Notes under the pieces: generated by a model | What the model saw: the letters and a program-made list of their open reading frames with translations, nothing else | Database searches by the model: none | Told to the model about the DNA's origin: nothing | In this document: positions 49,836 to 57,656 of the stretch, one piece after another | How the letters are laid out: every line of letters begins with the position of its first letter | How positions within the stretch are numbered: position 1 is the first letter of the stretch | Position numbers and translations under genes: made by a program | DNA from: Nitrospirota bacterium | GTDB taxonomy: Bacteria; Nitrospirota; JACRHJ01 | DNA: 60,833 bases | Direction of reading: 5' to 3' | Assembly (NCBI GenBank): GCA_021789495.1 | Contig: JAJYJM010000003.1 | Location: forward strand, 59,193-120,025

Positions 49836-49890
49836 GTACGTTTCCGACCGAACCGTGTGTTATAATTGAAGAAGACTAAGAGAAGATATT

Positions 49891-49995
49891 ATGGCTGAGG
49901 CCGGGAAAACATATAAATACGGGATATGCGGGCAGGTTGTGCAGGTCGTGAAAAGCGGGGCCGGAGAGATTGTGTGCTGCGGACGGCCAATGTAA
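49891..49995 (+). CDS. Desulforedoxin-like mini-protein lacking one cysteine
   Basis: ATG 49891 opens a 34-codon frame ending TAA 49993-49995. The product resembles the desulforedoxin / desulfoferrodoxin N-terminal domain, YKxxxCGQVVxVV then GEIVCCGRPM. That domain holds one iron with four Cys; here C13, C29 and C30 remain, but the first ligand is Tyr (Y10, codon TAC, one base from TGC). It may bind a different metal or be decaying. An AAGAGAAG ribosome site precedes it; TATAAT at 49861-49866 could be its -10. It lies 26 bases before the NifU-like gene. Confidence 0.65.
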   Translation: MAEAGKTYKYGICGQVVQVVKSGAGEIVCCGRPM

Positions 49996-50021
49996 AAACT
50001 AATTAAAAACAGGAGAGTTCG

Positions 50022-50240
50022 ATGAAAGAGAAAGTGGAAGCGGTGCTCGATAAAATAAGACCTTTCCTACAGGCGGACGGCGGGAGCGTGGAGCTTGTCG
50101 GCATCGAAGGGAGCGTTGTCAAGGTGCGCCTTATGGGGGCGTGCGGGAGCTGCCCGATGTCCCAGATGACGCTCAAGATGGGCGTCGAGCGCGCCATAAA
50201 GGAAGAGGTGCCGGAGGTAACCGAGGTCATAAACGTCTGA
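50022..50240 (+). CDS. NifU C-terminal-domain Fe-S scaffold protein
   Basis: The 72-residue protein is a stand-alone NifU_C domain: [23 protein letters not shown] and [22 protein letters not shown] with the CxxC that holds a transient [4Fe-4S] cluster. It serves in iron-sulfur cluster delivery. AACAGGAG lies before ATG 50022. Two Fe-S radical SAM or ferredoxin products are encoded downstream, a fitting context. Confidence 0.93.
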   Translation: MKEKVEAVLDKIRPFLQADGGSVELVGIEGSVVKVRLMGACGSCPMSQMTLKMGVERAIKEEVPEVTEVINV

Positions 50241-50268
50241 CTGCGGTTTTATATAAAGGAGGCGGGTT

Positions 50269-51060
50269 ATGCTTGCGATAGCGAATAACCTGAACTTTAA
50301 CAACCGTGAATTTCTTTCCGCCGTCAGGACCGGGAACCAGGAGTGGATTGTCAGGCAGGCCCTGGCGCTTAAGGCAGCAGGAGCGGACATGCTTGCCATA
50401 AGCCTGAGCCTCGACGGCGACGGGGACGAAAAATACATCAAAACCGCCGTCCTTGGCGCGCGCGAGGCGGGCCTTATGCTCTCGATAGACAGCAGGAACC
50501 CCCGCGCCCAGGAAATCGCCGCGGAGGCCGCCGGAAGGAAGATTATAGTGAACTACCTCTCCGCCGATTATCAGCGCGAAAAGGAGATGGCGGGAATCTT
50601 AAGCGCCGCTGCAAATGCGGGTGCGGACCTCGTCATCTACCCGCTGCGCAAGGGCATACCGGCTGACGCCGACGAGCGGCTTGGTATAATCGAAGACCTG
50701 ATAGAAAAGGCAAATTCAGCCGGGATACCTAACGACCGGCTGATTGTAGACCTCATGGTCCTGCACATGGCCGGGAACGTCCGGGGGCAGGAGCAGGCCG
50801 TCGCGGTGCAGGAGACGCTTTACGGTCTTACGGAGCTTATCGAGCCACCCATCAGGACGACATGCTGGCTTGCGAACATCTCCGCCGGTTCGGCAATGGA
50901 CATCCGGGCCGCGATTAACGGCACGTACCTCGCCATGCTCGCGGGGCTGGGGCTATGGTCTGCATACATGGACGTCCTGGACAAGAAAACGATGCGCACG
51001 GTGCGCCTTATAAGGGCGTTTAAAAACGAGAGCGTATATTCGCAGGCAGACGCCGCATGA
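50269..51060 (+). CDS. Pterin-binding methyltransferase-like protein (MeTr/AcsE or DHPS fold)
   Basis: The 263-residue TIM-barrel protein begins MLAIANNLNFNNREFLSAV and has LKAAGADMLAISL, LSIDSRNPRAQEIA, KIIVNYLSAD, NDRLIVDLMVLHM and RTTCWLANISAGSAM. That is the layout of pterin-binding proteins such as methyltetrahydrofolate:corrinoid methyltransferase; classical dihydropteroate synthase motifs are less well kept. No corrinoid protein or CO dehydrogenase gene is adjacent, so its substrate is open. AAAGGAGG precedes ATG 50269, and the 3' end overlaps the SDR gene by four bases. Confidence 0.75.
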   Translation: MLAIANNLNFNNREFLSAVRTGNQEWIVRQALALKAAGADMLAISLSLDGDGDEKYIKTAVLGAREAGLMLSIDSRNPRAQEIAAEAAGRKIIVNYLSADYQREKEMAGILSAAANAGADLVIYPLRKGIPADADERLGIIEDLIEKANSAGIPNDRLIVDLMVLHMAGNVRGQEQAVAVQETLYGLTELIEPPIRTTCWLANISAGSAMDIRAAINGTYLAMLAGLGLWSAYMDVLDKKTMRTVRLIRAFKNESVYSQADAA

Positions 51061-51821
51061 CGGGTTTGAGTCTTTCGCTTTCAGGCAGAAGGGCCGCGGT
51101 TTCCGGCTCATCACGGGGTGTGGGTTTTGCGATCGCAAAGGCTCTGGCTGACGCCGGGGCGGACGTGGCCATAAATTACCTTGCAAACGACAAAAGGGCG
51201 CAGACCGCACTCGATGCGCTGAAGGAAATAAATCCCTCTTCCATCTCCGTAAAGGCGGACGTGTCTACCCCGGAAGGGGCCGAGCGGCTCGTATCCGAGG
51301 CGGAAGAGGCCTTTGGGGGCGTGGATATTCTGATAAACAACGCCCACGGGCGCATAATCCGGAACATGTTTCAAAGGTCGGGGTGGGAAGAACACCAGAC
51401 CCATATCGACAGCATACTGCGCCCTGCGTTCTATCTATCAAGGAGAGTAATCGACGGCATGAAATCCGGAAACTGGGGCAGGATTGTAAATATCGGGAAC
51501 AACATGCTCATCCAACCCGTGAAGGGCTACAGCGCCCTCACCTCCGCAATGGGCGGGCTGCTTGGCTTTACGAGAAACCTTGCCGCAGAGGCGGGGCCCT
51601 GGGGAATTACCGTGAACATGGTCTCACCAGGTTTTGTCCTTACGGAGGAAGCCCCGAACACAAACGAGTCCGTGCGCCAGGCGATATGCGATTCCACGCC
51701 CCTCGGCAGGCTCGCCATGCCTGAGGACGCGGCGGGAGTCGTCCTCTTTTTCTGTTCGGAGGCGGGCCGATTTGTTACCGGCGCGAACCTCTCAGTGGAC
51801 GGCGGACGGATAATGGGATAA
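51057..51821 (+). CDS. Short-chain dehydrogenase/reductase with degenerate active site
   Basis: The 254-residue Rossmann protein has the cofactor motif SGSSRGVGFAIA and NNAHG, plus the C-terminal LSVDGGRIMG of SDR enzymes. At the active site Y158 is kept but the usual Lys four residues later is T162 (YSALTSA), and the catalytic Ser region reads NIGNNM. It therefore may not catalyse ordinary carbonyl reduction and could have a binding or altered role. It overlaps the pterin methyltransferase-like gene and precedes the radical SAM gene by 24 bases. Confidence 0.85.
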   Translation: MTGLSLSLSGRRAAVSGSSRGVGFAIAKALADAGADVAINYLANDKRAQTALDALKEINPSSISVKADVSTPEGAERLVSEAEEAFGGVDILINNAHGRIIRNMFQRSGWEEHQTHIDSILRPAFYLSRRVIDGMKSGNWGRIVNIGNNMLIQPVKGYSALTSAMGGLLGFTRNLAAEAGPWGITVNMVSPGFVLTEEAPNTNESVRQAICDSTPLGRLAMPEDAAGVVLFFCSEAGRFVTGANLSVDGGRIMG

Positions 51822-51845
51822 TGGCGCGGACGGGAGGCCCCTCGC

Positions 51846-52853
51846 ATGAAACAGGCTTCTCTGTGGGAGCCGCTTGAGGATAAAAAAGTATACTGCTTCC
51901 TGTGCGGGCACAGGTGCAGAATCAAAGACGGCATGAGGGGCGTCTGCCGGGTCCGTGAAAACAAGGGCGGGGTCTTATACAGCCTCGTCTACGACAAGAT
52001 CATCGCCCGACATATCGACCCCATAGAAAAAAAGCCGCTTTTCCACTTTCTCCCTGGTTCCAGTTCTTATTCCATAGCCGCGCCCGGCTGCAACTTCAAA
52101 TGCCTCTTCTGCCAGAACGCCGACATCGCGCAGATGCCGAGGGACGCAAAATACATCGTCGGAGAGCCGTTTGCGCCTGAGTTTATAGTAAAAGAGGCGT
52201 TGAAAAACGGCTGCGGCAGCATCTCCTATACCTACACCGAACCGACCATATTCTTCGAACTTGCGTTCGATACGGCGAAGCTCGCGCACGAGGCCGGGAT
52301 TAAAAACGTCTTCGTAACCAACGGCTATATTACGCCCGAAGCCCTGGGAACTATAGCCCCTTATCTCGATGCGGCAAATATAGACCTGAAAGGCTTTAAT
52401 GCGGATTTTTATCTCAAGGTCTGCGGAGCGAAGCTCGAACTCGTCCTTGAGGCCATACGGAACTACTATGAAGCCGGGATATGGATAGAACTTACGACGC
52501 TCATAATCCCGAACCATAACGACTCCGAAGACAAGCTTCGCGGCATCGCCCGGTTCATAGCCTCTCTGAGTCCTGAGATTCCCTGGCACGTATCGCGCTT
52601 CTATCCGACATACAGGCTCATGGATCAGCCCCCTACCCCGCTTTCGACTTTATCCCTTGCGCGGCAGACAGGTATCGAGGAAGGCCTGGAATACGTCTAC
52701 GAAGGCAACGCGCCGGGACATGGCGGCGAGGATACGATATGCCCTGCGTGCGGCAGCGTTCTCATCGCCAGACGCGGCAACACGATGACTGGCAATTACT
52801 TGAAAAACGGCGCATGCGAATGCGGCCGGGTTATCCCCGGAGTGGGGCTTTGA
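51846..52853 (+). CDS. AmmeMemoRadiSam-system radical SAM enzyme (AmrS-like)
   Basis: This 335-residue PflA-related protein has the radical SAM cluster at C82, C86 and C89 (CNFKCLFC), an N-terminal cysteine group (C17, C20, C24, C34) and a C-terminal zinc-ribbon-like CPAC ... CECG. TYTEPTIFFE and NIDLKGFNADFYLKVCG are family marks. AmrS proteins usually belong with AMMECR1 and MEMO genes, which are not here. The activity is unknown. It lies six bases before nrdJ. Confidence 0.88.
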   Translation: MKQASLWEPLEDKKVYCFLCGHRCRIKDGMRGVCRVRENKGGVLYSLVYDKIIARHIDPIEKKPLFHFLPGSSSYSIAAPGCNFKCLFCQNADIAQMPRDAKYIVGEPFAPEFIVKEALKNGCGSISYTYTEPTIFFELAFDTAKLAHEAGIKNVFVTNGYITPEALGTIAPYLDAANIDLKGFNADFYLKVCGAKLELVLEAIRNYYEAGIWIELTTLIIPNHNDSEDKLRGIARFIASLSPEIPWHVSRFYPTYRLMDQPPTPLSTLSLARQTGIEEGLEYVYEGNAPGHGGEDTICPACGSVLIARRGNTMTGNYLKNGACECGRVIPGVGL

Positions 52854-52859
52854 GCGCTC

Positions 52860-54602
52860 ATGGGAATCGAACTTACTGAAAACGCGCTCCGCGTGCTGGA
52901 GAGAAGATATTTAAGGAAAGACCGCAAAGGGCGCATTATCGAGACCCCTGAAGGCCTCTTCAGGAGGGTGGCAAAGACAATCGCCTCCGCAGACGAGAAA
53001 TACTCTCCCGGCACGGGGGCCGGGCGCGAGGAAGTATATTACCGGATGATGTCGGAACTTAAATTCCTGCCCAACTCCCCCACGCTTATGAACGCCGGCA
53101 CGAGGATTAAACAGTATTCCGCCTGCTTCGTGATACCCGTCGAAGACAGTGTAGAAAAGATATTCGGCGCGCTTTCGGCCATGGCCCGAATTCACCAGTC
53201 CGGCGGCGGGACGGGGTTCTCATTCTCGCGCCTCAGGCCCAGGGACGACATCGTAAAGTCCATCGGCTCCGCGGCGTCCGGGCCGGTTTCGTTCATGAGG
53301 ATATTCGACCAGGCTACGGATGTCATAAAGCAGGGCGGCAGGCGGCGCGGGGCGAACATGGGGATGCTGCGCGCCGACCACCCGGACGTTATAGAGTTCA
53401 TCCGGGCGAAGGAAAACGGCTCGTTCAGGAACTTCAATCTCTCCGTGAGCATCCCGGATTCGTTCATGCATGCGCTGGACGAAGGGTCGGATTTCGCGCT
53501 CAGAAACCCCAGGGACGGGCGAATAGTGAAGAAAATCCCTGCGCGGGAGATATGGGATTTGATAGCCCATGCGGCCTGGAAGACGGGCGACCCCGGAGTA
53601 GTCTTCATAGACAGGATAAACGCGGCAAACCCTACGCCAGAGGCCGGAACTATAGAGGCGACTAACCCCTGCGGAGAGCAGCCTCTTCTGCCGTACGAGT
53701 CATGCAACCTGGGCTCAATCAACTTAAGCCGGTTCGTTTTAAATAAACGCAGCCGCTCCGCCGGCATGGACTGGGACGGCCTTCGGGATACCGTCGGCGA
53801 CGGCGTGCAGTTCCTCGATAACGTAATCGACGCGAGCGTCTATCCGCTCCCGGAGATAACGGGGATAACCCGCGCGAACAGGAAAATCGGCCTTGGCGTA
53901 ATGGGTTTTGCGGATATGCTGGTCATGCTCGGCATCCCCTACGCCTCGGACGAGGCCGTTAAGCTCGGCGGAGAAGTCATGCGCTTCATAAGCGAAGAGG
54001 CGGTGAAGAAGTCCTCCGAACTTGGGGAAAAACGCGGTAACTTCCCGAACTTCCAGGAAAGCGCATGGGAGAAAAAGGGCCTCGAACACATGCGGAACGC
54101 CACCGTTACGACCGTAGCGCCAACGGGCACCATCAGCATCATCGCCGGGACGTCGAGCGGAATCGAGCCGCTCTTCGCGCTCTCGTTCGTCAGGCGGGTA
54201 CTGGACGGCTCGGAGCTTCGGGAGGTCAACCGCGTCTTCCTTGAAACGGCAAAAAAAGAAGGGTTTTATTCCGAAGGCCTGCTCCGGGAGATTGACGCGA
54301 AGGGTGGTGTGTCGGGGCTTTCAGGCGTACCGGAGGCGGCGAAAGAGGTCTTCCGGACAGCCCTTGAAATTCCGCCGGAGCGGCACGTAATAATGCAGGC
54401 GGAGTTCCAGAAATACACGGACAACGCGGTCTCCAAGACGATTAACCTTCCGGAGGAGGCGACTCCGGACGACGTGGATAGGATTTACTCGCTCGCATAC
54501 AGGCTCGGCTGTAAGGGCATAACCGTTTACCGCTACGGCAGCAAGGAGCAGGTGCTCGCGCGCGCGGTCCAGCCGCCTGCGTGCCGGGTATGTTTAACAT
54601 AA
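52860..54602 (+). CDS. nrdJ: Adenosylcobalamin-dependent ribonucleotide reductase (class II)
   Basis: The enzyme reduces ribonucleotides to deoxyribonucleotides using B12. The 580-residue protein has an N-terminal R1-type region, the substrate and radical sites FLPNSPTLMNAG, SACFVIPVEDS, GGRRRGANMGML, NPCGEQPLLPYESCNLGS, and VAPTGTISIIAGTSSGIEP. It lacks an ATP-cone. The C-terminal tail ends with CRVC, a probable redox pair. The length fits the short class II group (about 580-600). No class I or III subunit is nearby. Oxygen-independent reduction fits an anaerobic or variable-oxygen lifestyle. Confidence 0.95.
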   Translation: MGIELTENALRVLERRYLRKDRKGRIIETPEGLFRRVAKTIASADEKYSPGTGAGREEVYYRMMSELKFLPNSPTLMNAGTRIKQYSACFVIPVEDSVEKIFGALSAMARIHQSGGGTGFSFSRLRPRDDIVKSIGSAASGPVSFMRIFDQATDVIKQGGRRRGANMGMLRADHPDVIEFIRAKENGSFRNFNLSVSIPDSFMHALDEGSDFALRNPRDGRIVKKIPAREIWDLIAHAAWKTGDPGVVFIDRINAANPTPEAGTIEATNPCGEQPLLPYESCNLGSINLSRFVLNKRSRSAGMDWDGLRDTVGDGVQFLDNVIDASVYPLPEITGITRANRKIGLGVMGFADMLVMLGIPYASDEAVKLGGEVMRFISEEAVKKSSELGEKRGNFPNFQESAWEKKGLEHMRNATVTTVAPTGTISIIAGTSSGIEPLFALSFVRRVLDGSELREVNRVFLETAKKEGFYSEGLLREIDAKGGVSGLSGVPEAAKEVFRTALEIPPERHVIMQAEFQKYTDNAVSKTINLPEEATPDDVDRIYSLAYRLGCKGITVYRYGSKEQVLARAVQPPACRVCLT

Positions 54603-54770
54603 ACTTTTCTGGGCTCGTAGGCTTGTTTTGCGGGAAATTATTATTCGCAATAACGTGGATACGGCAAATTTCTTTTTTACGCTCAAGATAATTTCCCTCA
54701 AACAATGCCTCCTCCGCCGCTTGCCTGACATGATATACTTTAACTAAGACATCCAAAGGAGAAATAGCAA
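54603..54770 (+). promoter_or_regulatory. Structured gap between nrdJ and the ferredoxin gene
   Basis: GGGAAATTAT (54632-54641) and ATAATTTCCC (54688-54697) form a perfect 10-base inverted repeat that encloses a smaller TTATT/AATAA hairpin (54641-54653). TATACT at 54734-54739 is a plausible -10 for the ferredoxin gene with no good -35. The role of the dyad (3' end structure or operator) is open. Confidence 0.5.
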
Positions 54771-54965
54771 ATGGCGAAAATACCTGTCGTTGACAAAAGG
54801 CTGTGTTCGAGTTGCGGGCTTTGCACGGAGATCGCCCCGAATACCATAAAGCTGGACAAGGACGACTTAGCAGAGATATACAACCCGAAGGGCGACCCGG
54901 AGGACGTGATACAGGAGGCCATAGACTCCTGTCCGATGGAGGCAATCTCATGGAAGGAGGAATGA
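54771..54965 (+). CDS. [4Fe-4S] ferredoxin
   Basis: The 64-residue electron carrier has a single cluster bound by C12, C15 and C18 (CSSCGLC) and the distant Cys in SCPMEAI. It is of the short Pyrococcus/Desulfovibrio ferredoxin type, with an acidic centre. AAAGGAG lies before ATG 54771. The next small gene begins one base after its stop, so the two are linked. Confidence 0.94.
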   Translation: MAKIPVVDKRLCSSCGLCTEIAPNTIKLDKDDLAEIYNPKGDPEDVIQEAIDSCPMEAISWKEE

Positions 54966-54966
54966 G

Positions 54967-55164
54967 ATGGTAAAAATCAAGACTTTCGGCCAGGTTCTAA
55001 AGATATTCGAGACCCAGCGCGAGCTGTATTCCCTTGACGAGGATGTGAACAGGTTCATCCGGGAAAATAAAATAAGCAGGATTATATCCGTAAGCGATGC
55101 CGTCCTGACCGCCGGGAAAGGCGAGACGCAGGGAATAATACGGGTCGTAGCTTACGAAGAATAA
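54967..55164 (+). CDS. Small Cse60-like hypothetical protein
   Basis: The 65-residue protein reads as alpha/beta with a charged N-terminal part (YSLDEDVNRFIRENKISRIISVS) and ends IIRVVAYEE. The length, the E-x-x-V-N-x-F-I-x-E-N helix and the YEE end resemble the Cse60 family of small proteins, whose role is unknown outside sporulation contexts. Coupled to the ferredoxin gene. Confidence 0.55.
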   Translation: MVKIKTFGQVLKIFETQRELYSLDEDVNRFIRENKISRIISVSDAVLTAGKGETQGIIRVVAYEE

Positions 55165-55176
55165 TGCGACACTTGG

Positions 55177-55518
55177 TTAATCTCCCGCGACGAAGTCCAC
55201 GCTCTTTTTCTCAGTCCGGGCGATAAGGCAGACCTCTTTGAGTCTGCCTATGAAGTTACGGCATTTCTCCCCGACTTCGGGCGACATCATCTTCTCGCCC
55301 TTGAGATAATTCTCAAGCCTCTCGACTTCCAGTATGAGTGCCGGGACATCCTCCTGCGCGAATATTACGTCTTCCTTGTCGTCCGCGGCCTTGCCAAGGT
55401 TCGGGTAGTCGGCGGGATTTATTATCCTGCGCCAGAGCGCCCCGTGGACGCCCGGGTCGAGGTGAAGCTCCTTTATGAATTTGTATTTATCGTCGAACAC
55501 AACAATATCGAACGGCAT
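55177..55518 (-). CDS. Hypothetical protein
   Basis: I do not recognise this 113-residue protein. It begins MPFDIVVFDDKYKFIKELHLDPGVHGALW, is soluble, mixed alpha/beta at the N-terminus and helical later, and has two Cys residues not in a motif. It is the last gene of the exporter transcript, 15 bases after the permease, and converges on the Cse60-like gene with 12 bases between them. Confidence 0.65.
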   Translation of the reverse strand: MPFDIVVFDDKYKFIKELHLDPGVHGALWRRIINPADYPNLGKAADDKEDVIFAQEDVPALILEVERLENYLKGEKMMSPEVGEKCRNFIGRLKEVCLIARTEKKSVDFVAGD

Positions 55519-55533
55519 TTGACAAGTTCCTTT

Positions 55534-56649
55534 CTATAATGTCCTTTTGAATGTAACGACGGCCAACGTCATCATAACGGCAAGAAAACACACCAGAAAC
55601 ACGATGTCTCCGTATATGGCCCAGAGTGGGTTGCCTTTGAATATTATGCTCTTAAGCGCATGGACGGCGTAGTATTCCGGGTTCACCTTCGAGAACGCCC
55701 GAAGCCACCGAGGGAATCCTTCAACCGGATATACCGCGCCGGAAGGGAAGAAGAATATCACGTTCATAAACCCCTGGAACACCCCAACTATTCTGGGATG
55801 GTTCGCCCGGCCAAGCATCAGGAATATCATGCTGAGAAGCCCCATCGTCGTCAGGGCAAGGACGACGAGTATGCCCAGGAACCTTGATACGGAGCCGAAA
55901 ACCGCTATGCCGGTTATCAGCGCGCTCACGATATAGACGATCGTAGCCATTAACATGGTGATTATGAATCCGGAGACTACAAGCCCGCCGACAATATCCA
56001 TCTTTGTAACCGGCGTCATAAGAATAGCCTCGTCCACTCCCAGGAAACGATCCATCACGAGATTAAATACGCCCGTTATCATTGTGCCTATAAAAATCGC
56101 CATCACGACGACGCCCGGCACAAGCGCCTGGTCGTAATCGACCGTCCTGTAAAGCTCCACCCTCCGGGCCTGCGCGACAGTCCTGTCCGGGCGCACCGGC
56201 ACGGACACCTCGCGTATCGAGTTCACCGCGTCCGTCAAAGCGCCGGTCAGGGCTCCTTCGGAAATCTGGTCGGTGTTGTCAACAAATATCCCGACCTCCG
56301 GGTTTATCCCAAGCGCCATCCTGCGCGAGAAATCCGGCGGTATGATTACCGCGCCCTTGAATTTCCCGTCCCGCACGCCTTCGACAGCCTTTCCCTGGTC
56401 GGACATATACGTAAGCTTTACGGTCTTCGGCCCGATTGCCACCGCCTTCAGGCGCTCGTCAAGCCTCCTGCCCCAGTAGCCGTCGTCCTGGTTCACAACG
56501 GCCACCGGCAGACCCTTCAGCTTGCCCTGGAAAGAGTTGCCGAGGATTATGAGATAGACTATAGGCATGACCACGGCCATCACCATGATGACCGGGTTTC
56601 GGGAGAACTTGCGCACGTCGCGCTCTATCACCGCGTAAAGCCTGCGCAT
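55534..56649 (-). CDS. ABC-2 type exporter permease
   Basis: This 371-residue inner-membrane protein has one N-terminal helix (about 20-40), a large extracytoplasmic domain (about 45-165) and five more helices (about 175-365), the YbhS/YbhR plan. It has the usual AFSKVNPEYYAVHALKSIIFKGN segment near the C-terminus. It works with the ATPase and HlyD-type genes before it. Only one permease is encoded, so it may form a homodimer. It starts two bases after the ATPase stop. Confidence 0.9.
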   Translation of the reverse strand: MRRLYAVIERDVRKFSRNPVIMVMAVVMPIVYLIILGNSFQGKLKGLPVAVVNQDDGYWGRRLDERLKAVAIGPKTVKLTYMSDQGKAVEGVRDGKFKGAVIIPPDFSRRMALGINPEVGIFVDNTDQISEGALTGALTDAVNSIREVSVPVRPDRTVAQARRVELYRTVDYDQALVPGVVVMAIFIGTMITGVFNLVMDRFLGVDEAILMTPVTKMDIVGGLVVSGFIITMLMATIVYIVSALITGIAVFGSVSRFLGILVVLALTTMGLLSMIFLMLGRANHPRIVGVFQGFMNVIFFFPSGAVYPVEGFPRWLRAFSKVNPEYYAVHALKSIIFKGNPLWAIYGDIVFLVCFLAVMMTLAVVTFKRTL

Positions 56650-56651
56650 CG

Positions 56652-57653
56652 CTACCTCCCCAGCTTTGCAGGAACGCCCGCGCCCAGGAACATGCTCACC
56701 CTCTTCGTCTCTTCCTCGCGTATCGAGCGTCCGGTGTAATGTATAAAGACGTCTTCGAGGGAGAGCTTCTGTATGGACACGGCCCGCACCTCCGCGCCCG
56801 CGTCCGTGGCAAGCTTCATAAGCCTCGGCGCGTCCTCGCTGCCGTTATTAACGTAGCACCTCAAGTCTCCGTTTTCGAGCTGCGCCTTGTGCACGTATCC
56901 TTCCGCCGCCGCCAGGTTCCGCGCGTTTTCCTGTTCCCTGGACAGGGTAAGTATAACAATATCGTTGCCCGGTATGCCAGATTTCAGTTCGTCCGGCGTC
57001 CCCATCGCAATTACGCTTCCGTGGTCTATTATGGCGACCCTCGTGCAGAGCGCCTCCGCCTCTTCCATGTAATGCGTGGTCAGGAAGATGGTCATGTTGT
57101 AGTCCTTCATAAAGCTCTGGAGCATGTCCCAGACGACCCTGCGGCTCTGGGGATCAAGGCCGGAAGTCGGCTCGTCGAGGAAGAGTATCTCCGGCTTGTG
57201 CACCAGGACGCGCGCAATATCGAGCCTTCGGCGCATCCCGCCGGAGAACGTCGCGGCAAGCTCGTCCGCCTTTTTAGAAAGCCCCACCCTTTCCAGGAGC
57301 TCCGCGACGCGTTCCTGCCGGACCTTCTTCGGGACCTCGTAGAACTTCCCGAAGATATCCATGTTCTCGCGGGCGGTGAGGTCCAAGTCGGACGCCATGT
57401 TCTGCGTGACGACGCCGATGGAGCGGCGCACCTCATCCGGCTCCTTCGTTATGTCGTATCCCCCCACTCTTGCCGTGCCGGAGGTAGGCCGAAGCACCGT
57501 CGTCAGCATACGTATGAGAGTACTTTTCCCGGCACCATTAGGCCCAAGGAAGCCAAAAAATTCTCCCTCGTTAATCTGTATGCTGATGTCCTTGACCGCC
57601 GTCAGCTCGCCGAAGGTTTTTCGTATGTCGAAGGTTTCAACCGCTGAAGGCAT
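56652..57653 (-). CDS. ABC exporter ATP-binding protein
   Basis: The 333-residue ATPase shows Walker A GPNGAGKST (about 38-46), the Q-loop region VVTQNMASDLDLT, the ABC signature FSGGMRRRLDIAR, Walker B ILFLDEPTSGLDP and the switch His in LTTHYMEEA. It belongs to the daunorubicin-resistance/YbhF-C class; the C-terminal about 100 residues are the usual DrrA-like extension. It follows the HlyD gene by three bases. Substrate unknown. Confidence 0.94.
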   Translation of the reverse strand: MPSAVETFDIRKTFGELTAVKDISIQINEGEFFGFLGPNGAGKSTLIRMLTTVLRPTSGTARVGGYDITKEPDEVRRSIGVVTQNMASDLDLTARENMDIFGKFYEVPKKVRQERVAELLERVGLSKKADELAATFSGGMRRRLDIARVLVHKPEILFLDEPTSGLDPQSRRVVWDMLQSFMKDYNMTIFLTTHYMEEAEALCTRVAIIDHGSVIAMGTPDELKSGIPGNDIVILTLSREQENARNLAAAEGYVHKAQLENGDLRCYVNNGSEDAPRLMKLATDAGAEVRAVSIQKLSLEDVFIHYTGRSIREEETKRVSMFLGAGVPAKLGR

Positions 57654-57656
57654 AGA

